Source of the DNA: Thermodesulfobacteriota bacterium
GTDB taxonomy: Bacteria; Desulfobacterota; S145-22
Assembly (NCBI GenBank): GCA_024763435.1
Contig: JANTFN010000021.1
Coordinates: 1-14,090, forward strand
Direction of reading: 5' to 3'
Length of the DNA: 14,090 nt
In this document: in pieces, positions 6,000-13,823 of the stretch
How the letters are laid out: each line of letters opens with the position of its first letter
Position numbering within the stretch: position 1 is the stretch's first letter
The notes under the pieces: generated by a model
Databases searched by the model: none
What the model saw: only the letters and a program-made list of their open reading frames with translations
Told to the model about the DNA's origin: nothing
Made by a program: the position numbers and the translations under genes

Positions 6000-6488
6000 T
6001 TACCCCCCCAGCGGGGTCCGGCGCGTCAGATAAGACGCCAGAATCTGTTGCGAGGACCGTCTGATATCCTCATCCGTAATTTCCTCGGTGCATTTTCGGA
6101 TCCAGGCGGCTTCATCCGGGGGAAGCGTGGCCAGGGGTGGGATTTTTTCAACGGCCATCGGTGTTATGCCAGCCTCTCCCCTCGGGGCAATCGGTCCAAT
6201 ATGAACTCGGATGTCCTTAACCTTTGGATAGCCGTAGGCCCTGTTCAATCGGTCAATCACTTGCGATTTCATCTGTGTGAGTTCAAAGCGCCATGTGGGA
6301 GACGGCGTATTTATCCACGCGATTCCCTTCTGGAATCTCTTGACTTCCGTATTGCGATAAATGGGGGGGCCAACACTTTTTCGCCAGATAGCGCTGAATT
6401 TGACCAGCTCGGGGTAAAACTTTACCCCGAAGCGTCGGCAGATTCTCCCGATTACCCTGTCTATCGCATCATACGATGGTCTTCGCAT
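6000..6488 (-). CDS. DUF721 protein, DciA-like replicative helicase loader
   Basis: A 162-residue basic protein with the DUF721 pattern in residues about 1-95: a leading helix, then FSAIWRKSVGPPIYRNTEV, a strand-rich AWINTPSPTWRFELTQMKSQVIDRLNRAYG and VKDIRVHIG. In DciA proteins this KH-like domain binds DnaB helicase and loads it at the origin in bacteria that lack DnaC/DnaI; membership here is by pattern, and many DUF721 proteins are untested. The C-terminal third (about 105-162) is less conserved, with a charged DEAAWIRKCTEEITDEDIRR helix. It starts six bases after the metG stop and ends two bases before rlmN, so it is part of one transcript. Sharing an operon with holB and tmk fits a replication role. 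Confidence 0.7.
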   Translation of the reverse strand: MRRPSYDAIDRVIGRICRRFGVKFYPELVKFSAIWRKSVGPPIYRNTEVKRFQKGIAWINTPSPTWRFELTQMKSQVIDRLNRAYGYPKVKDIRVHIGPIAPRGEAGITPMAVEKIPPLATLPPDEAAWIRKCTEEITDEDIRRSSQQILASYLTRRTPLGG

Positions 6489-6494
6489 GACAGG

Positions 6495-8030
6495 TTACAC
6501 ATCTATCCTCGGGAAAAGCGGGGCAGCTTTTTCAATGCGCGTTTCGTGCTGCATCTGGCCCCAGACCGCATCTTTTTCCCTTCGCGAGGTCGTTTCGTCG
6601 ATTGGCGGAAGTGCCAGTTGCCGGCGGATTTTCTGCGCGGTTTCCGGCATAAAGGGATAAATCATCTGGGATATGTGTCGAATGCCCTCAAAAAGGGTCA
6701 TCATCACGGTCTTCAGGCGGGGGTGTTTCTGCGCGTCTTTATAGAGCGCCCAGGGGGCCATGTCATCAACATATTTGTTCAGGTGGCCGATAAGGCGCCA
6801 CGCGGCCGTCAGGGCCTGGTGAAAAGCGGCTTCCTCAACCGCCGCGGCCATTTGCCGGTAAACCTCATCAGTTAATGTCCTGACAGCACCTTCCGCGTCC
6901 GTCTCGGCTGTCGGCGCCGACAGGTTGCCGTCAAAATACTTTGTCAGCATCCCCACGCAGCGGTTCAGCAGGTTGCCAAGGTCATTGGCAAGATCCCCGT
7001 TAAGGCGGTGTACCATGGCATCGCGGGAAAAATCTCCGTCCTGCCCGAAGGGAACCTCCCGAAGAAGAAAATAGCGTAGCTGGTCCACGCCGTAGGTATC
7101 TATCAGTTTATACGGATCAACCGCGTTTTTCAGGGACTTGGACATCTTTTTCCCCTCAACGGTCCACCACCCGTGGGCAAAGACCCGTTTGGGTGGTTTT
7201 AATCCCGCGGCCATCAGAAAGGTCGGCCAGTAAACCGCGTGAAACCGCAGGATATCCTTGCCGATGAGGTGCACATCCGCCGGCCAGTAGTGGTTAAACC
7301 TGTCCATGTTGTCCGGATAGCCGATGGCGGAAATGTAATTCAGCAGGGCGTCAAACCAGACATAAATGACATGTTTCGGATTACCCGGAACGGGAATGCC
7401 CCAGGAAAAGGTCGTTCGACTGATACTCAGGTCCCGCAAGCCCCCTTTGACAAAAGAGGTCAATTCATTAAAGCGCGTCTCCGGCCGAACAAAATTCGGA
7501 TGCGACTCGAGATAATCCAGCAGGGGTTTCTGATAATCCGACATCCTGAAAAAATAGCTTTCCTCCTGAAGCCGCTGAACATCCCGGCCGCAATCGGGGC
7601 ATTTCCCCCCCGTGAGCTGCTGCTCGGTCCAGAAAGACTCGCAGGGCGTGCAATACCAGTCTTCATAGGTCCCCAAATAAATCTTTTCGTTTTTCTGAAC
7701 GGTCTCAAAAAAACGGGTGGCTGCCTTGACGTGCCGCGCCTGCGTGGTTCGGATAAAGTCATCATTGCTGATATTCAGGCCTGTCCAGAGCGTCCGGAAG
7801 CGGTCCACAACCCGGTCCGCAAGCTGAAGCGGGGTTTCCCCGGAGGCCTGGGCCGCTTTTTCTACCTTCTGGCCATGTTCATCCGTCCCCGTCAGAAAGA
7901 AAACATCCCGACCGGCATATCGGTAATACCGTGCCAGGGCATCCGCCGCCACAGTCGTATAGGCATGGCCGATGTGGGGAAAATCATTGACATAATAGAT
8001 TGGGGTTGTCACATAAAATGTCTTCGCCAT
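6495..8030 (-). CDS. metG: Methionyl-tRNA synthetase (short form)
   Basis: It charges tRNA-Met and initiator tRNA with methionine using ATP; class I synthetase, cytosolic. The protein has 511 residues. The HIGH motif is at 19-22 and KMSKS at 295-299. A single zinc knuckle is formed by C127, C130, C144 and C147 (CTPC and CPDC). FFLTGTDEHGQKV, GLRDLSISR and YVWFDAL are family signatures. The helical anticodon-binding domain follows from about 340 to the end. The protein stops there and lacks the C-terminal EMAP/Trbp111-like tRNA-binding domain found in longer MetG; this is a common natural variant, not a truncation. The ribosome site GAGGA lies in the last codons of ricT, and only one base separates the two genes. 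Confidence 0.95.
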   Translation of the reverse strand: MAKTFYVTTPIYYVNDFPHIGHAYTTVAADALARYYRYAGRDVFFLTGTDEHGQKVEKAAQASGETPLQLADRVVDRFRTLWTGLNISNDDFIRTTQARHVKAATRFFETVQKNEKIYLGTYEDWYCTPCESFWTEQQLTGGKCPDCGRDVQRLQEESYFFRMSDYQKPLLDYLESHPNFVRPETRFNELTSFVKGGLRDLSISRTTFSWGIPVPGNPKHVIYVWFDALLNYISAIGYPDNMDRFNHYWPADVHLIGKDILRFHAVYWPTFLMAAGLKPPKRVFAHGWWTVEGKKMSKSLKNAVDPYKLIDTYGVDQLRYFLLREVPFGQDGDFSRDAMVHRLNGDLANDLGNLLNRCVGMLTKYFDGNLSAPTAETDAEGAVRTLTDEVYRQMAAAVEEAAFHQALTAAWRLIGHLNKYVDDMAPWALYKDAQKHPRLKTVMMTLFEGIRHISQMIYPFMPETAQKIRRQLALPPIDETTSRREKDAVWGQMQHETRIEKAAPLFPRIDV

Positions 8031-8031
8031 G

Positions 8032-8829
8032 TTATCCTCGCATCCAGTTTTCAGGGGTCATTTCCATCGTTTCTCCGCTGCTAAGACGCACCCAGAAGCG
8101 TTGCATCATGATATCGAGACGCACAACGCGCCCCTCGCCATGGGTGGTTTTAATTCGTTTTCCCATCTTTGGAAGGTGTTTACTCATTGCCTTATACTGG
8201 GGAAACTCAAAGGCGAGGCAACACATGAGGCGGCCGCACCGCCCGGAGATTTCATCGGGATTCAACACCAGCCCCTGGGTTTTCGCCATCTTGATGGATA
8301 TGAGTTCAAAGGACGGCATGAATTTAGCGCAACACAATTCCCGCCCGCACGCCCCAAGGCCGCCCACGTGCTTCGCCTCGTCCCTGGCGCCTATCTGGCG
8401 CATCTCGATGCGTGTCCTGAACTCCGAAGCCAGCATGCGGACCAGCTTCCTGAAATCAACCCGCTTATCAGCCGTAAAATAAAAGATTGCCTTGGAGCCA
8501 TCAAAAAAGTATTCCACGTTCACAATCTTCATTTTTAACCCGAGCTGTTTGACCTTCTCGACACAGAAAACCTTTGCCCGCAGCTCCTGCTGCCGTATCT
8601 TTTCCGCCTGCGCGATATCCTCTTCGGTCGCGGCGCGCAGGACCTTTTTAAGGCCCTTGTGAACCCTGTGTTCATCCTTCTCCCTCGGAGGAACCGCCAC
8701 AACACCAAGGGTCATCCCGTTTTCGGTCTCGACAATCACCGAGCTCCCTTTTTTAAGAGACACCTGGTTGGCATCAAAATCATAAATCTTTAAATTACGT
8801 TTGAACCGTATTCCCGTTATTTCAACCAT
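8032..8829 (-). CDS. ricT: PSP1-domain protein, RicT (YaaT)-like iron-sulfur protein
   Basis: A 265-residue protein of the PSP1/YaaT family. A small N-terminal beta domain (1-60) has GSSVIVETENGMTLGVV. The PSP1 core (about 60-190) contains IFYFTADKRVDFRKLVR and the family's RIEMRQIGARDEAKHVGGLGACG. The clustered cysteines CGRELCC and CGRLMCC (about residues 173-179 and 208-214) match the motif by which Bacillus RicT helps hold a 4Fe-4S cluster. In Bacillus RicT works with RicA and RicF in RNase Y-dependent mRNA maturation; no such partners are in this window, so the role here is open. ATG 8829 overlaps the holB stop by eight bases (8822-8829); the longer frame to 8868 lies wholly inside holB and lacks family similarity. 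The holB-ricT-metG order is common in bacteria. Confidence 0.85.
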   Translation of the reverse strand: MVEITGIRFKRNLKIYDFDANQVSLKKGSSVIVETENGMTLGVVAVPPREKDEHRVHKGLKKVLRAATEEDIAQAEKIRQQELRAKVFCVEKVKQLGLKMKIVNVEYFFDGSKAIFYFTADKRVDFRKLVRMLASEFRTRIEMRQIGARDEAKHVGGLGACGRELCCAKFMPSFELISIKMAKTQGLVLNPDEISGRCGRLMCCLAFEFPQYKAMSKHLPKMGKRIKTTHGEGRVVRLDIMMQRFWVRLSSGETMEMTPENWMRG

Positions 8830-9808
8830 ACAGACTTTCCACCTCACACCTGAAATATTCATAAACAAGATCGGGAGCCGCGTTCCACTTCAGGTCATCC
8901 AGCAACCCAAAAACGCTTAAAATAAGGGCCTGAACCCTTTCGGGGGGGACATGCCGAATCTTTTCCCGCACCCGGCGGGTCCTTTCTCCGTCAATCACAT
9001 AAGGAAAAGCCCCCGTTTCCTCTGCTACGAGCAGGTCCCGGAACAGCCAGAGGGCCTTTCCAAGGAACGCCATTACCGACGTCTTCTGTTTAGCCCATTT
9101 GGGCGTTTCAATCAAGTCCACCTCGCCGGGATTTGTCAACAACCCGGTTAAAAACCGCCACATTTCGCTGTCTTTTTCAGATGTCGCCGCGTCTAAAAAC
9201 GCCATAAGCCGGGTCATGCTTCCCTGGCACCGATCAAGATAGGGACTTCCGGGGTCCACGGCCAGTCCCTCCTCGGACGCAACCGCAAGAAGCGCCTCTT
9301 TTGACAAAATCGAAAAACGGACGATCTGGCAGCGGGAGCGTATCGTCGGCAGCAGGGCATACAGGGAAGACGTCACGAGAATCAGAACGGTATGGGACGG
9401 CGGCGCTTCGAGGGTCAGAAGAAAGGCATTGGCCGCCTCCGGAGAAAGGGTATCCACGGGATCAATGATAACAACCCGGCGTTTGCCTTCATAGGGGGCA
9501 TAGGCCAGCCCCTCCTGGAGCTCCCGTATCTGTTCAATCAAAATCCGGGTCTTCCCCGTCTGGAATCCGAGAGAAAAAACGTCCGGGTGCTCCCCGGCCA
9601 GGATTTTCCGACAGGCGGGGCATACGCCGCAGGGCGCGTCCCCTGTTGATTCACAATTCAGGGCCATGGCAAAAAGGCGGGCGGCCTTTGATTTTCCCAC
9701 ACCTTCCGGTCCCACAAAGAGGTAGCCGCCACCCACGCGGCCCGTCGCAATCGTTTTTCGCAGCAGGGCCGTTGCGAGAGGCTGCCCCTTGAGTGCTGAA
9801 AATCCCAT
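8822..9808 (-). CDS. holB: DNA polymerase III clamp-loader delta' subunit
   Basis: A 328-residue AAA+ protein. The P-loop GPEGVGKS is at 33-40, a zinc module is formed by C52, C60, C63 and C66 (DAPCGVCPAC), and the SRC sensor/arginine-finger motif is at 158-160 (IRSRCQIVRF). The segment ANAFLLTLEAPPSHTVLILVT is typical of delta'. Walker B is IIDPVD and lacks the usual DE pair, in keeping with a non-hydrolysing delta'. With a clear P-loop it could also be called a DnaX-like gene, but it is far too short for gamma/tau. The C-terminal part (about 205-328) is the collar helix domain. ATG 9808 overlaps the tmk stop by one base (TGATG) and has GGGGG about nine bases upstream; a TTG three bases earlier is less likely. 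It is coupled to tmk before and ricT after. Confidence 0.9.
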   Translation of the reverse strand: MGFSALKGQPLATALLRKTIATGRVGGGYLFVGPEGVGKSKAARLFAMALNCESTGDAPCGVCPACRKILAGEHPDVFSLGFQTGKTRILIEQIRELQEGLAYAPYEGKRRVVIIDPVDTLSPEAANAFLLTLEAPPSHTVLILVTSSLYALLPTIRSRCQIVRFSILSKEALLAVASEEGLAVDPGSPYLDRCQGSMTRLMAFLDAATSEKDSEMWRFLTGLLTNPGEVDLIETPKWAKQKTSVMAFLGKALWLFRDLLVAEETGAFPYVIDGERTRRVREKIRHVPPERVQALILSVFGLLDDLKWNAAPDLVYEYFRCEVESLYG

Positions 9809-10434
9809 CAAATTATCCCCCGCCGCGCCAGGGCCTGAATCAGGCCATCAAACACCGCGGAAACAGAAGGCCGACCATCTAAACACACGATTCGGTCCGG
9901 CGCCTCCCGGGCGAGACACAAATATCCCTCCCGAACCTTCCGGTGAAAGGCAATCGCCTCGGATTCCATTCTGTCCAGGACCCGGTCCCTGATGCGCGCG
10001 AACCCGTCTTCCGGCGGAATATCAAACAGAAAAGTAACATCGGGGGCGAGGCCGTGTGTCACAAATTCATTCAGTTCCTTCAACATTTCGAGGGCAATAT
10101 CCCGCCCATACCCCTGATAGGCTAGGGTGGAATCGGTATAACGGTCACACAAAACCGTTTTTCCGGCACGCAGGGCGGGGGCAATAAAGTGGGTCACATG
10201 CTGCGCCCTGTCCGCGAGGTAGAGCATGACCTCCGCCGCGGCATCCAACCCCGCGTTGTGCTGGTCAAGCAACTGCCGGCGAATGGCCTGGCCGACAGCC
10301 CCCTCGCCTGGCTCCTGAGTGGTTACCACGGGCACACCCCTGTCCGTTAGAAAATCCCTCAAACGGGTTATCTGCGTTGTCTTTCCGCACCCTTCAATCC
10401 CCTCGAAGGTGATAAAAACCCCCTTAGAAGTCAT
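9808..10434 (-). CDS. tmk: Thymidylate kinase
   Basis: It phosphorylates dTMP to dTDP with ATP, feeding dTTP synthesis. The protein has 208 residues, normal length. The P-loop is GIEGCGKTT (12-20), DRYTDSTLAYQGYGR (97-111) carries the DRY base/phosphate site, and the LID-like segment RDRVLDRMESE (149-159) precedes FHRKVREGYL. One deviation is visible: the dTMP-binding loop reads TTQEPGEGAVG (38-48), while most family members have EPGGT there; the second glycine is glutamate and the threonine is replaced. A ribosome site GAGAGG precedes the start by about six bases. The start lies inside the flxA end (11-base overlap, 10424-10434), tying this housekeeping gene to the redox cluster. The substrate assignment is firm by overall similarity. 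Confidence 0.92.
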   Translation of the reverse strand: MTSKGVFITFEGIEGCGKTTQITRLRDFLTDRGVPVVTTQEPGEGAVGQAIRRQLLDQHNAGLDAAAEVMLYLADRAQHVTHFIAPALRAGKTVLCDRYTDSTLAYQGYGRDIALEMLKELNEFVTHGLAPDVTFLFDIPPEDGFARIRDRVLDRMESEAIAFHRKVREGYLCLAREAPDRIVCLDGRPSVSAVFDGLIQALARRGII

Positions 10435-11260
10435 CCGACACCTCTCTCAGGGTCTTGAGCGTAAAAATCGGCCCGTCACTGCAGACAAATTTTGTCCCGA
10501 TATTGCAGCGGCCGCACACACCCAGTCCGCATTTCATCTTCATCTCCATGGAAATATAAATATCATCCGCCTTCACACCCAGCGTCTCCAGCACCGGCAG
10601 GGTAAACCGGATCATGGGCGGCGGGCCGCATATTACCGCGAGGGCGTTGTCCGTGGACGGGGAGACCTTCCTGACCAGCTCCGGAACCACGCCCACGGGG
10701 CCGTGCCAGCCGTCCGCCGCCTGGTCCACTGTCAGGTGAAGCGCGAGATCCTTCCGCTTCCGCCAGGTTTCCAGCGCCGCTTTGTAAAGAAAAAGGCCGG
10801 GATGGCGCACCCCGTAAAAGAGGGAAATATCCCCGACGCCGGCACGGTTTTCCGGCGCGAGGAGATAGACGAGCAGTGATCTCAGGGTGGTAAAGGCATA
10901 CCCGCCGCCCACGATGATAAGGTCTTTTCCCCTGAATCGTTCCAGATCGAAGGCGTTTCCGAGCGCGCCCCGAATCCCGATAACCTCGCCGGCGCCGAGA
11001 CGGTGCAACTCCCGGGTCAGGGAGCCCGTCCGTTTGATAGTGAACCGAACATATCCCGTTTCAAGCGGGGAAGAGGCATAGCCGAAGGGGGCCTCCCCTC
11101 TGCCGAAGACGGACAGCGCCGCGAACTGGCCCGGCAGGTAGGGGACGATCTCCCCCTCAACGGGCCTCAAAAAAAAGCTGAGGATATCGTGGCTGGAGAC
11201 CTCATCTATAACCTTCACAATCTCCATGGGGCGGGGAACAAATGGATTCATGTCAGACAT
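10424..11260 (-). CDS. flxA: FlxA-like FAD/NAD(P)H oxidoreductase subunit
   Basis: A 278-residue ferredoxin-reductase-type flavoprotein. The FAD domain (1-100) has YLPGQFAALSVFG and FGYASSP (60-65 region), the NAD(P) domain begins at IIVGGGYAF (115-123), and CGPPPM (211-216) is the usual nucleotide-domain motif. A C-terminal 2Fe-2S site is formed by C244, C249, C252 and C260 (KCGLGVCGRC...VCSDGPIF). This layout is shared by DHOD electron-transfer subunit PyrK, hydrogenase gamma subunits, AsrB and FlxA. The neighbours FlxB, FlxC, FlxD and HdrA decide for FlxA, which takes electrons from NADH in the FlxABCD-HdrABC complex of sulfate reducers. ATG 11260 overlaps the flxB stop by eight bases; a longer frame to 11296 is inside flxB. 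The nucleotide loop GGGYAFTTLRSL lacks the common GLAPLR form, so NADH versus NADPH cannot be told. Confidence 0.8.
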   Translation of the reverse strand: MSDMNPFVPRPMEIVKVIDEVSSHDILSFFLRPVEGEIVPYLPGQFAALSVFGRGEAPFGYASSPLETGYVRFTIKRTGSLTRELHRLGAGEVIGIRGALGNAFDLERFRGKDLIIVGGGYAFTTLRSLLVYLLAPENRAGVGDISLFYGVRHPGLFLYKAALETWRKRKDLALHLTVDQAADGWHGPVGVVPELVRKVSPSTDNALAVICGPPPMIRFTLPVLETLGVKADDIYISMEMKMKCGLGVCGRCNIGTKFVCSDGPIFTLKTLREVSDDF

Positions 11261-12314
11261 CGGGGGCCTCCGCGGAGAAAAAATCCACAATTTCACGGAT
11301 ATCGATGGCAGCGGGGCATTTTTCCACGCACCGCCCGCACCCTACGCATCCCGGGGGTTCCCCGTTTTCAATGCTGTAGGAAAACTTGTGGAAGAACCGC
11401 TGCTTCAGGCGCCGGTCCATCCCTTCCCTGGGATTATGGCCCGAGGCCTCCCGGGTAAACGCGGGAAACATGCAGGAATCCCACGCGCGTTGACGGCCCC
11501 CTGACAGGGTCTTGCCGGTATCCTCAAGCGTGAAACAACTGCATACAGGGCAGACAAAGGTGCAGATCCCGCAGCCAAGGCATCGCGTTGCCAGGGTCTC
11601 CCAGAATGGGTCTTTATAAGACGCCGCCACTGTCCCGGCGAGGACCTCAAAATCCACAGGCGCGCCGCTTTTTCGTTCCCGTCCTTTTGTCCTCAGGGCT
11701 GCAACCTGTCTCTTCTCTTCCGCCGAGGCCGCCCGCAGCAGAGAGGCCGCCGTTTCCAGAACCTTCCGCCCCCGTTCGGTCAGGGCCTCGAGGACCCATC
11801 CACCTGTCAGCGGAATAATCAGGGCGTCCATCCCGTGGGTGTCAAAGGGATGGGACCCCATGCGATCACAGAAACACAACGGAGAGGGAGCAACACACCC
11901 CATACCGAGGATACAAAGGGAATCCCGCCGGGCCTGGTAAGCCGTGTCCACCCGTCCGCGTCGCAGAAAAACCGCGTCAAGCGCCTCAAAGGCGCGCACG
12001 TCACAGGCACGCACCCCGAGAGCAACCCGCAGGTCAGCGTCCAGAGGGTCTTCTGAAAGGGTTATACGCCCCCCCGCGTCTTTCGTATAACGGAACAGGA
12101 CCTCCGGATTGGGGAGCAGGAGCGTTTTCGCGGGGTGCGCCGGCGGAGTTTGCGAAAAATCACAGGGGGCGTCCTTCCGATACGGCCCGAACCGCGTGGC
12201 ATCCCCCGCCACCAGGGGGACCTGAAGGTCAAACCCCGCCGCAAGGGCGTCCATAAAGGCCGTCAGGTCCTTCGCATCCAGTATTTGCAGGGGATGTTCA
12301 GCCAATCTGTTCAT
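11253..12314 (-). CDS. flxB: FlxB-like 4Fe-4S electron-transfer subunit (AsrA/hydrogenase-beta family)
   Basis: A soluble protein of 353 residues. The N-terminal part (1-200) has LRVALGVRACDVRAFEALD (95-113) and a cysteine-rich stretch C134, C140, C147, C149, as in AsrA and hydrogenase beta subunits. The C-terminal part has two 4Fe-4S motifs: C245-C248-C251-C255 followed by VCSC (C258, C260), and C323-C326-C329-C333. It should pass electrons between the flavoprotein FlxA and the FlxC/FlxD side. Start choice: ATG 12314 has GAGG nine bases upstream; ATG 12323 has no room for a ribosome site. It overlaps flxC by 17 bases and flxA by eight, so co-translation is likely. Which of the two ferredoxin-like subunits deserves B or C is a naming guess based on order. 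Confidence 0.78.
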   Translation of the reverse strand: MNRLAEHPLQILDAKDLTAFMDALAAGFDLQVPLVAGDATRFGPYRKDAPCDFSQTPPAHPAKTLLLPNPEVLFRYTKDAGGRITLSEDPLDADLRVALGVRACDVRAFEALDAVFLRRGRVDTAYQARRDSLCILGMGCVAPSPLCFCDRMGSHPFDTHGMDALIIPLTGGWVLEALTERGRKVLETAASLLRAASAEEKRQVAALRTKGRERKSGAPVDFEVLAGTVAASYKDPFWETLATRCLGCGICTFVCPVCSCFTLEDTGKTLSGGRQRAWDSCMFPAFTREASGHNPREGMDRRLKQRFFHKFSYSIENGEPPGCVGCGRCVEKCPAAIDIREIVDFFSAEAPDV

Positions 12315-13260
12315 CCGGATCATCCTCGCTGAAATGGCTCAGGGGTTGCGGCGCATCTTTGTCTATCCCCGCTTCATACGCAAACAGGTCCCTGACATCG
12401 GCGGTTATCTTGCCAAAAAGAAGGTGGAGCTGGATATGTTCGGGGCAGGCCCATTCGCAGCTCCCGCACGCCACGCACCGCCCCGCCATGTGCATCATCC
12501 GGTTCACGTGATAGAAAAAGATATTGCCGGGCTCCGGGGATGCGGTCATCCACGCGGGCGTCAGGGAATCGGTAAAACAGGTATCGCAGTAACAGAGGGG
12601 GCAGACGTTACGGCAGGCATAACAGAGGATGCACCGTGAGAACTCCGACGCGAAGAGGGCCGCCCGATCGTTTTGCGGCATTTCCCCGACGGAAGAGACA
12701 ATCGTGGCGAAGGATTCCTCCGTTTCCGGCGCGTCAAGGGGGGGCGGGTCGAGCAGGGCATCCACGTCTTCGGGCGTCCTGTGATGGCAGACCCGGCAGG
12801 CAGGAAGCAGATAATCCTCCCGCTGGAGGGTCCGCGTTTCCCCGGATATTTTCAGGGAGAGGTGACCGCCTTCTTCCGCAATCTGGTCCGCGTCAAGGCC
12901 GGGAAATTCCGTCAGGAGCTGCGTCCTGTTCAGCATTCCTGGGCAGGGAACGCCAAGCAGGAAAAGGTCTTCCCGTGCAAGCTGTTTTTCCTCGACAAGG
13001 ACGGCAATCGCGCGCCGGTCGCACCCCTTCACGAGGACCCCGATGCGGCGGCCCTTGTACCGTGAAAGATAGGTGGCGAGATTCTGGACGCAAAACCCGT
13101 TAAAAACAACCGTATCACAGGCCTCTGACGTTTCCGGAAAAACAGGACGCGGCTTCAGGGGGAGAGAACTCTCTTCAAAGGCAAGCCATCTCTCCAGCTC
13201 TTTCTCCCGGAGAAGGGTCTGAAGCGTTTCCCGAAGATATGTATTATAGGGTTGCGGCAT
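12298..13260 (-). CDS. flxC: FlxC-like 4Fe-4S electron-transfer subunit (FrhB-like N-terminus)
   Basis: A soluble protein of 320 residues. Residues 50-110 resemble the FrhB/FdhB-like domain: GRRIGVLVKGCDRRAIAVL (70-88), EEKQ and LLGVPCPG (101-108). CRVC lies at 155-158. The C-terminal part carries C210-C213-C216-C220 with extra cysteines C223, C225 and C228, and C262-C265-C268-C272, enough for two 4Fe-4S clusters with some left over. It is inferred to be an electron carrier between FlxB and FlxD/HdrA. Two starts are possible. ATG 13260 has GAGG at three and AAGGA at 11 bases upstream, and overlaps flxD by 17 bases; ATG 13272 has its purine run right against the start. I chose 13260, with modest certainty. 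Confidence 0.75.
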   Translation of the reverse strand: MPQPYNTYLRETLQTLLREKELERWLAFEESSLPLKPRPVFPETSEACDTVVFNGFCVQNLATYLSRYKGRRIGVLVKGCDRRAIAVLVEEKQLAREDLFLLGVPCPGMLNRTQLLTEFPGLDADQIAEEGGHLSLKISGETRTLQREDYLLPACRVCHHRTPEDVDALLDPPPLDAPETEESFATIVSSVGEMPQNDRAALFASEFSRCILCYACRNVCPLCYCDTCFTDSLTPAWMTASPEPGNIFFYHVNRMMHMAGRCVACGSCEWACPEHIQLHLLFGKITADVRDLFAYEAGIDKDAPQPLSHFSEDDPDEQIG

Positions 13261-13720
13261 CTGCCTCGCCATCCTTTCTCAGAAACCCGCGAAACGGGCC
13301 AACAGCCTTTACCTTTTCCGTTATTTCCTTTATCAGGGCCGCGAATTCCTCCCCTTCGCTGGCGGAAACCCACGCGAACTGAACCCGCTGTTCCGCCACA
13401 CCCATATAGGACAACAGCCGTTTCAGCAGGATAAACTTTCTTCTTGCCAGGAGATTGCCCGTCAGGTAATGGCAGTCCCCGGGATGACATCCGGAAACCA
13501 GGACCCCGTCCGCCCCTGCCATCAGGGCCTTGATAATATGGTAGGAACTGATCCGGCTGGAGCAGGGAACCAGGATAACCCGCGTGGTCGGGGGATAGGA
13601 AAGACGGGAAACCCCGGCCAGATCCGCCCCCGCGTAGCTGCACCATCGGCACAGAAACGCCACGATTTTCGGCTGCCACGGGTTGGGCATATTTTGATCC
13701 AGTTTTCCGAAATCACTCAC
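13244..13720 (-). CDS. flxD: FlxD/MvhD-type 2Fe-2S electron-transfer subunit
   Basis: A 158-residue protein that matches the MvhD family (methyl-viologen-reducing hydrogenase delta subunit). In methanogens MvhD hands electrons from the hydrogenase to HdrA through a 2Fe-2S cluster. Conserved parts are KIVAFLCRWCSYAGADLAG (C24, C27), VPCSS (C53), VSGCHPGDCHY (C78, C83), then ARRKF and VQFAWVSASEGEEF. With no hydrogenase genes near and flxC, flxB and flxA behind it, it is best called FlxD. GTG 13720 is chosen because AAGGA lies eight bases upstream; ATG 13690 is the alternative and would remove ten residues outside the conserved domain. It is separated from hdrA by 103 bases that hold heptamer repeats, the only real gap in the run. 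A C-terminal tail of about 15 residues extends past the usual family end. Confidence 0.88.
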   Translation of the reverse strand: MSDFGKLDQNMPNPWQPKIVAFLCRWCSYAGADLAGVSRLSYPPTTRVILVPCSSRISSYHIIKALMAGADGVLVSGCHPGDCHYLTGNLLARRKFILLKRLLSYMGVAEQRVQFAWVSASEGEEFAALIKEITEKVKAVGPFRGFLRKDGEADAATL

Positions 13721-13756
13721 CGTGGTTTTCCTTAACCGTTCTCTGAAAAAAGTAAA

Positions 13757-13786
13757 AGGTTGAAGGTTGAAGTCTGAAGGTTGAAG
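13757..13786. repeat. Tandem heptamer repeat, consensus AGGTTGA, four units plus two bases
   Basis: Units are AGGTTGA (13757), AGGTTGA (13764), AGTCTGA (13771) and AGGTTGA (13778), then AG. This is the reverse complement of the family at 1272-1306, including the divergent AGTCTGA unit, which matches the unit boundary CAGTCTTCA there. It lies in the hdrA-flxD gap. No promoter or terminator is clear in the surrounding 13721-13823. Confidence 0.85.
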
Positions 13787-13823
13787 CAAAACATATAAAA
13801 GGCAAAAAATGAATGCATTATCG

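Noticed and set aside
6495..8030. MetG truncated at the C-terminus
   Set aside because: Many bacterial enzymes of about 510 residues naturally lack the extra tRNA-binding domain; all catalytic parts are present.
5991..8084. Long + strand open frames opposite dciA and metG (5991-6875, 7239-8084)
   Set aside because: No family pattern, and the - strand genes there are certain.
10424..11260. PyrK, electron-transfer subunit of dihydroorotate dehydrogenase
   Set aside because: It shares the fold and 2Fe-2S motif, but the neighbours are FlxB, FlxC, FlxD and HdrA, no pyrD is present, and pyrB/pyrC are in a different run 6 kb away.
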